This document shows, piece by piece, positions 5,187 to 7,804 of a DNA stretch of 7,804 nt (the first letter of the stretch is position 1; each line of letters starts with the position of its first letter). This stretch comes from Clostridiaceae bacterium (lineage in GTDB: Bacteria > Bacillota > Clostridia > Saccharofermentanales > DTU023): the NCBI GenBank assembly GCA_012511185.1, contig JAAZGN010000121.1, positions 1-7,804 of the forward strand. The letters run 5' to 3'. A model generated the notes under the pieces. That model was not told the DNA's origin and ran no database searches. It saw only the letters and a list, made by a program, of their open reading frames with translations. A program made the translations under genes and the position numbers.

Positions 5187-6335
5187 TCAAACTCCGTAAA
5201 TCGTCCTGAACATGCGGCTGGCGAAGGGATCGGTCATGCCGGCGATGTAATCGGCAACCATCCTGACCGGTCCGGCACCCTGCTCGGGATGACGGCTCAG
5301 ATATTCGCCAAAGGCCAGAGCTGGCATGGATCTGTCCTGGTGTTTTTTGGTTGCCAGATCCAGGTAGTAGTCAAAGAGGCCCTCCAGGGTATTTCCCACC
5401 TGGCTCTCATATCGCATGACCCGGGGCGCTGTGTAAATCTTCTCATAGTTGATTTCAATCAGCTTCTTCAGTGCCTTGCCCGTCCGCTCGCTCATAACAA
5501 TGGCATCCTGATCCTGGCTGTTTTTGATCACGTCCTTGACCAGGGAATCCACCATCTCGCTATTGTTGGCTCCAAGCGTCGAAGTGAGTTCGATTGGGAT
5601 CTCGTCAAAGAAGAAGAGGCCGCTTCTGGTCGCGTCCTCAATGTCACGTCCCACATAGGCGATCCGGTCCGTGAATCGCACGACACAGCCTTCCAGGGTC
5701 GCGGGAGCATCATGGGAAAGTGAGCCTGGAATCAGGTCTTCCTCTCCTTTATCACGAAGCGGGATCAGGACAAATTCGTCGTAGCGTTCACCGCAATGAG
5801 AAGCGATGCCGTCCCGGACCTCAAAGGTCAGATTGAGTCCGAACCTTCCCCTGTGTTCCGACAAGACGTCCACGACACGCAACCCGTGCTGTTCGTGGCT
5901 GAATGTCAACTCATACCCCCTCTCACGCAGCAACCGGTCCAAGGTCTCCTCACCGGCGTGGCCGAAAGGGGCGTGGCCAAGATCATGACCCAGCGCGATG
6001 GCCCGGATCAGATCGGTGTTGAGCCGCAGCGCGCGACCAATGATTTCTGCCAGGTAGCTGACATAGAGGACGTGCTCCATCCGGGTGCAGACGTGGTCAT
6101 TTTGCGGATCGAAGAAGACCTGGGTTTTATGGCGCAACCTTCGAAAGGGAAGTGAATACAGGATACGTCCCATATCGCGCTCATAAACCGTCCGGACATG
6201 GCAGGCAGGCTCTTCCTTTTTTCGGCCCCGGCTGGCCCCGGCGGGCATGGCAAAGGGCGACAGCCAAGCCATTTCCATATCTTCCTTGATCTCGCGGGTG
6301 GTTTTGGATCCCTTCATTTCTTTATCCGGGCTCAT
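5187..6335 (-). CDS. dgt: dGTPase-like deoxynucleoside triphosphate triphosphohydrolase (HD domain)
   Basis: A 382-residue cytoplasmic enzyme of the dGTPase family, which splits dGTP (or other dNTPs) into deoxynucleoside and triphosphate. Visible features are the RILYSLPFRRLRHKTQVF segment (57-74), His88 in TRMEHVLYVS, the HD pair His117-Asp118 in ALGHDLGHAPFGHAGEE, FSHEQHGLRVVD (145-156), RDGIASHCGE (174-183) and Asp223 in RFTDRIAYVGRDIEDA. All HD metal ligands are intact. The length fits the shorter dGTPase-like branch rather than the roughly 500-residue enterobacterial Dgt. Variants such as ERDMGRI and DHVCTRMEHV, in place of the more usual RDRDRI and TRLTHSLEV, mark a distinct subgroup, so strict dGTP preference is uncertain. 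The start is well set: GGGAGGA (6343-6349) stands 7 bases before the ATG. The gene lies 38 bases after pcrA and 4 bases before yfbR, which suggests one transcript with yfbR and probably with pcrA. Confidence 0.88.
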   Translation of the reverse strand: MSPDKEMKGSKTTREIKEDMEMAWLSPFAMPAGASRGRKKEEPACHVRTVYERDMGRILYSLPFRRLRHKTQVFFDPQNDHVCTRMEHVLYVSYLAEIIGRALRLNTDLIRAIALGHDLGHAPFGHAGEETLDRLLRERGYELTFSHEQHGLRVVDVLSEHRGRFGLNLTFEVRDGIASHCGERYDEFVLIPLRDKGEEDLIPGSLSHDAPATLEGCVVRFTDRIAYVGRDIEDATRSGLFFFDEIPIELTSTLGANNSEMVDSLVKDVIKNSQDQDAIVMSERTGKALKKLIEINYEKIYTAPRVMRYESQVGNTLEGLFDYYLDLATKKHQDRSMPALAFGEYLSRHPEQGAGPVRMVADYIAGMTDPFASRMFRTIYGV

Positions 6336-6373
6336 GGATGTTTCCTCCCATATCGCGATCAGAGCCCCAAGGG

Positions 6374-7804
6374 CTATTTTTCGTGTGAAAGTGCCGATTG
6401 GCTCGCCATAAAGCGTTTGGTCACACCGTCAAAATCGATGGTAAGAATGGCGTCATCTCCCGTTCGGGTGATCCCTTCGATCAGCCCCGGGCCAAAAGAC
6501 ACGTGGCGGACAGTATCGCCAACCTTGAGCGAATCCACATCGAGCGAAGCCGCTGGTTTTTTCACGGCTTGCGAAGAACTCAGCCGGGTTACTGCCTTGT
6601 AGGCCGGTTCCTGGGTAACCTGGTCTGTTTTCTTTCGGCCAAACAGCGACCAGGGGCTTTCACGCGTGCCCGCTTCTTGCCTTTGCGAACCGGTCCGGTC
6701 GGCGGTGTAGGATCCAAAAGATGAGTAACCGAAGTAGCCTGTCTTTTCGATGAGCTCCTCGGGTATGGCCTCAACAAAGCGCGAGATGGCATTGTACTGC
6801 GTGTGGCCACAAAGAAGGCGGGAAACGGCCGCTGTGATAATCAGTTCTTTTTTGGCGCGGGTGATGGCGACGTAGGCAAGCCGCCTTTCTTCCTCCACGC
6901 CATCTGCTTCTTCCTGGGCGCGGATACTGGGGAAAATGTCCTCCTCAGCACCCACTATAAAAACCGTATCAAACTCGAGGCCCTTGGCATTGTGGATGGT
7001 CATCAGGGAAACTGCCGGCGCCCCCGTCTCCTTGTCCTGGTCACTGTAAAGAGCCGCCCGCTCCAAAAATAGCCGTAACAGACCCGCTGTGGAATGATCG
7101 GCCAGATGGTCGACAATATCCTCCGGTAAGAACTCCCACAGTTCGTCAATGGCCTCAACCTGCAATCTGGCCTCGAAATCGATGGCGTCCGAAATCAGCT
7201 CAATCAGGTTCTCCAGACGCGACTCCGCCTCGAAATCACCCCTGGCCTTGAGTTCCTCATAATGGGCAATCAGGCCGGTGTCCTCTTCGACTTTCCTGAT
7301 ATACTCGGCGAAAGTCAAATCTTCGTTCTGCAGCTCATCCCTCAGCTGATCAATGAGCTTGACAAAGATGAGAAGCCTTCCCCCCACCCGCTCCAGGCCC
7401 GGCTCATTGCCTGCGATCCGTGCCGCTTCAAAGAGCGACAGTTCCTTTTCTGAAGCCAGCGCCGTCAGTCTTTCAAGCGATACATCGCCGATCCCTCTCC
7501 GGGGCTGATTGACCACACGCCGGAAAGCCAGGTCGTCTTCGGTTGATTGGATCAGTGTGAGATAGGCGGTCACATCCTTGATCTCCGCCCGGTCGTAAAA
7601 GCGGGTGCCGCCGTAGATGCGGTAATCAAGACCCAGCTCACGGATGGCAAACTCCAGGTTTCGCGACAAGGCATTGAGCCGGTAAAGAACGGCGATGTTG
7701 GGTTTCTCCCCTTCTCCGGCCGCCTGAAAGCGCCGCTGGATCCCCCGCGCTACATAACGGGCCTCTTCCATATGGTCTGCGGCCCGGTAGAGCTGAATCG
7801 GGTC
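6374..7804 (-). CDS. pcrA: ATP-dependent DNA helicase PcrA/UvrD, C-terminal part (5' end outside window)
   Basis: The frame is open to the right edge, giving 476 visible residues of a protein usually about 720-780 long; the missing N-terminal part should hold the Walker A and B motifs. The first visible residues, DPIQLYRAADHMEEARYVA, match the start of domain 2A of PcrA, so this is not a new short gene starting at an internal Met. Helicase motif IV (AVLYRLNALSRNLE, about 38-51), a YRIYGGTRFYDRAEIKD block (61-77), motif V (MTIHNAKGLEFDTVF, about 268-282) and motif VI (EERRLAYVAITRAKKEL, about 305-321) are intact. A flexible linker leads to the C-terminal Tudor-like domain (LKVGDTVRHVSFGPG...IDFDGV, about 426-462), which in PcrA contacts RNA polymerase. 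The protein is a 3'-5' helicase that acts in repair, in clearing recombination intermediates and at transcription-replication conflicts. PcrA is the better name in Firmicutes; UvrD is the Gram-negative equivalent. Confidence 0.93.
   Translation of the reverse strand, partial: DPIQLYRAADHMEEARYVARGIQRRFQAAGEGEKPNIAVLYRLNALSRNLEFAIRELGLDYRIYGGTRFYDRAEIKDVTAYLTLIQSTEDDLAFRRVVNQPRRGIGDVSLERLTALASEKELSLFEAARIAGNEPGLERVGGRLLIFVKLIDQLRDELQNEDLTFAEYIRKVEEDTGLIAHYEELKARGDFEAESRLENLIELISDAIDFEARLQVEAIDELWEFLPEDIVDHLADHSTAGLLRLFLERAALYSDQDKETGAPAVSLMTIHNAKGLEFDTVFIVGAEEDIFPSIRAQEEADGVEEERRLAYVAITRAKKELIITAAVSRLLCGHTQYNAISRFVEAIPEELIEKTGYFGYSSFGSYTADRTGSQRQEAGTRESPWSLFGRKKTDQVTQEPAYKAVTRLSSSQAVKKPAASLDVDSLKVGDTVRHVSFGPGLIEGITRTGDDAILTIDFDGVTKRFMASQSALSHEK

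Noticed and set aside
5148..5723. Plus-strand open frame of 191 codons opposite dgt
   Set aside because: It is antisense to an intact dGTPase-family gene with all catalytic residues, and its product shows no recognisable feature.
4535..6335. Antiphage defence operon based on dNTP depletion
   Set aside because: dGTPase and YfbR next to pcrA are ordinary metabolic genes in many bacteria, and no sensor, toxin, mobile element or other defence gene is nearby.
6363..6380. Small hairpin AGCCC-CAA-GGGCT followed by a T run on the plus strand at the end of pcrA
   Set aside because: It has terminator form only on the plus strand, where no gene ends. On the minus strand, which carries all genes, no T tract follows, so it would not stop transcription from pcrA into dgt.

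Overview
The window looks like a piece of a Gram-positive-type anaerobe, most likely a Clostridia-class Firmicute (Bacillota) with a base composition somewhat above 50% GC by eye. Pointers are a PcrA-type helicase, a type I dockerin and a cohesin-like domain, a clostridial style of SH3/glucosaminidase wall enzyme with a cadherin-like module, and strong GGGAGGA-type ribosome binding sites. This lineage call is inference; there is no rRNA or marker gene that fixes it. No IS element, phage gene, tRNA, CRISPR array or sign of recent transfer was seen.

All six real genes are on the minus strand, so transcription runs from the right edge to the left. From 7804 down to about 4535 lies a housekeeping block: the C-terminal two thirds of the helicase PcrA (cut by the right edge), a dGTPase-like HD phosphohydrolase 38 bases later, and a YfbR-type 5'-deoxynucleotidase 4 bases after that. 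The two HD enzymes both degrade deoxynucleotides towards deoxynucleosides and are very probably co-transcribed.

After an 88-base gap with promoter-like sequence, an 11-bp tandem repeat and a 13-bp palindrome, the left half carries a cell-surface block. First comes a secreted peptidoglycan glucosaminidase (SH3 - glucosaminidase - cadherin-like - small beta module - type I dockerin). After a probable terminator follows a membrane-anchored protein with one N-terminal cohesin-like domain, a Thr/Pro-rich linker, an unrecognised middle region, one transmembrane helix and an acidic cytoplasmic tail. The stop of this gene overlaps the start (ATGA) of a GtrA-family membrane protein that is cut by the left edge just before its end.

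The most interesting point is the adjacency of a dockerin-tailed wall hydrolase and a single-cohesin membrane protein. Together they could form a minimal, non-cellulosomal cohesin-dockerin pair that tethers an autolysin at the membrane. Binding between the two is inferred from domain identity and gene order only; nothing in the sequence proves it.

Coding density is high. The only non-coding stretches are 2079-2181, 4447-4534, 5183-5186 and 6336-6373, and none exceeds 300 bases.
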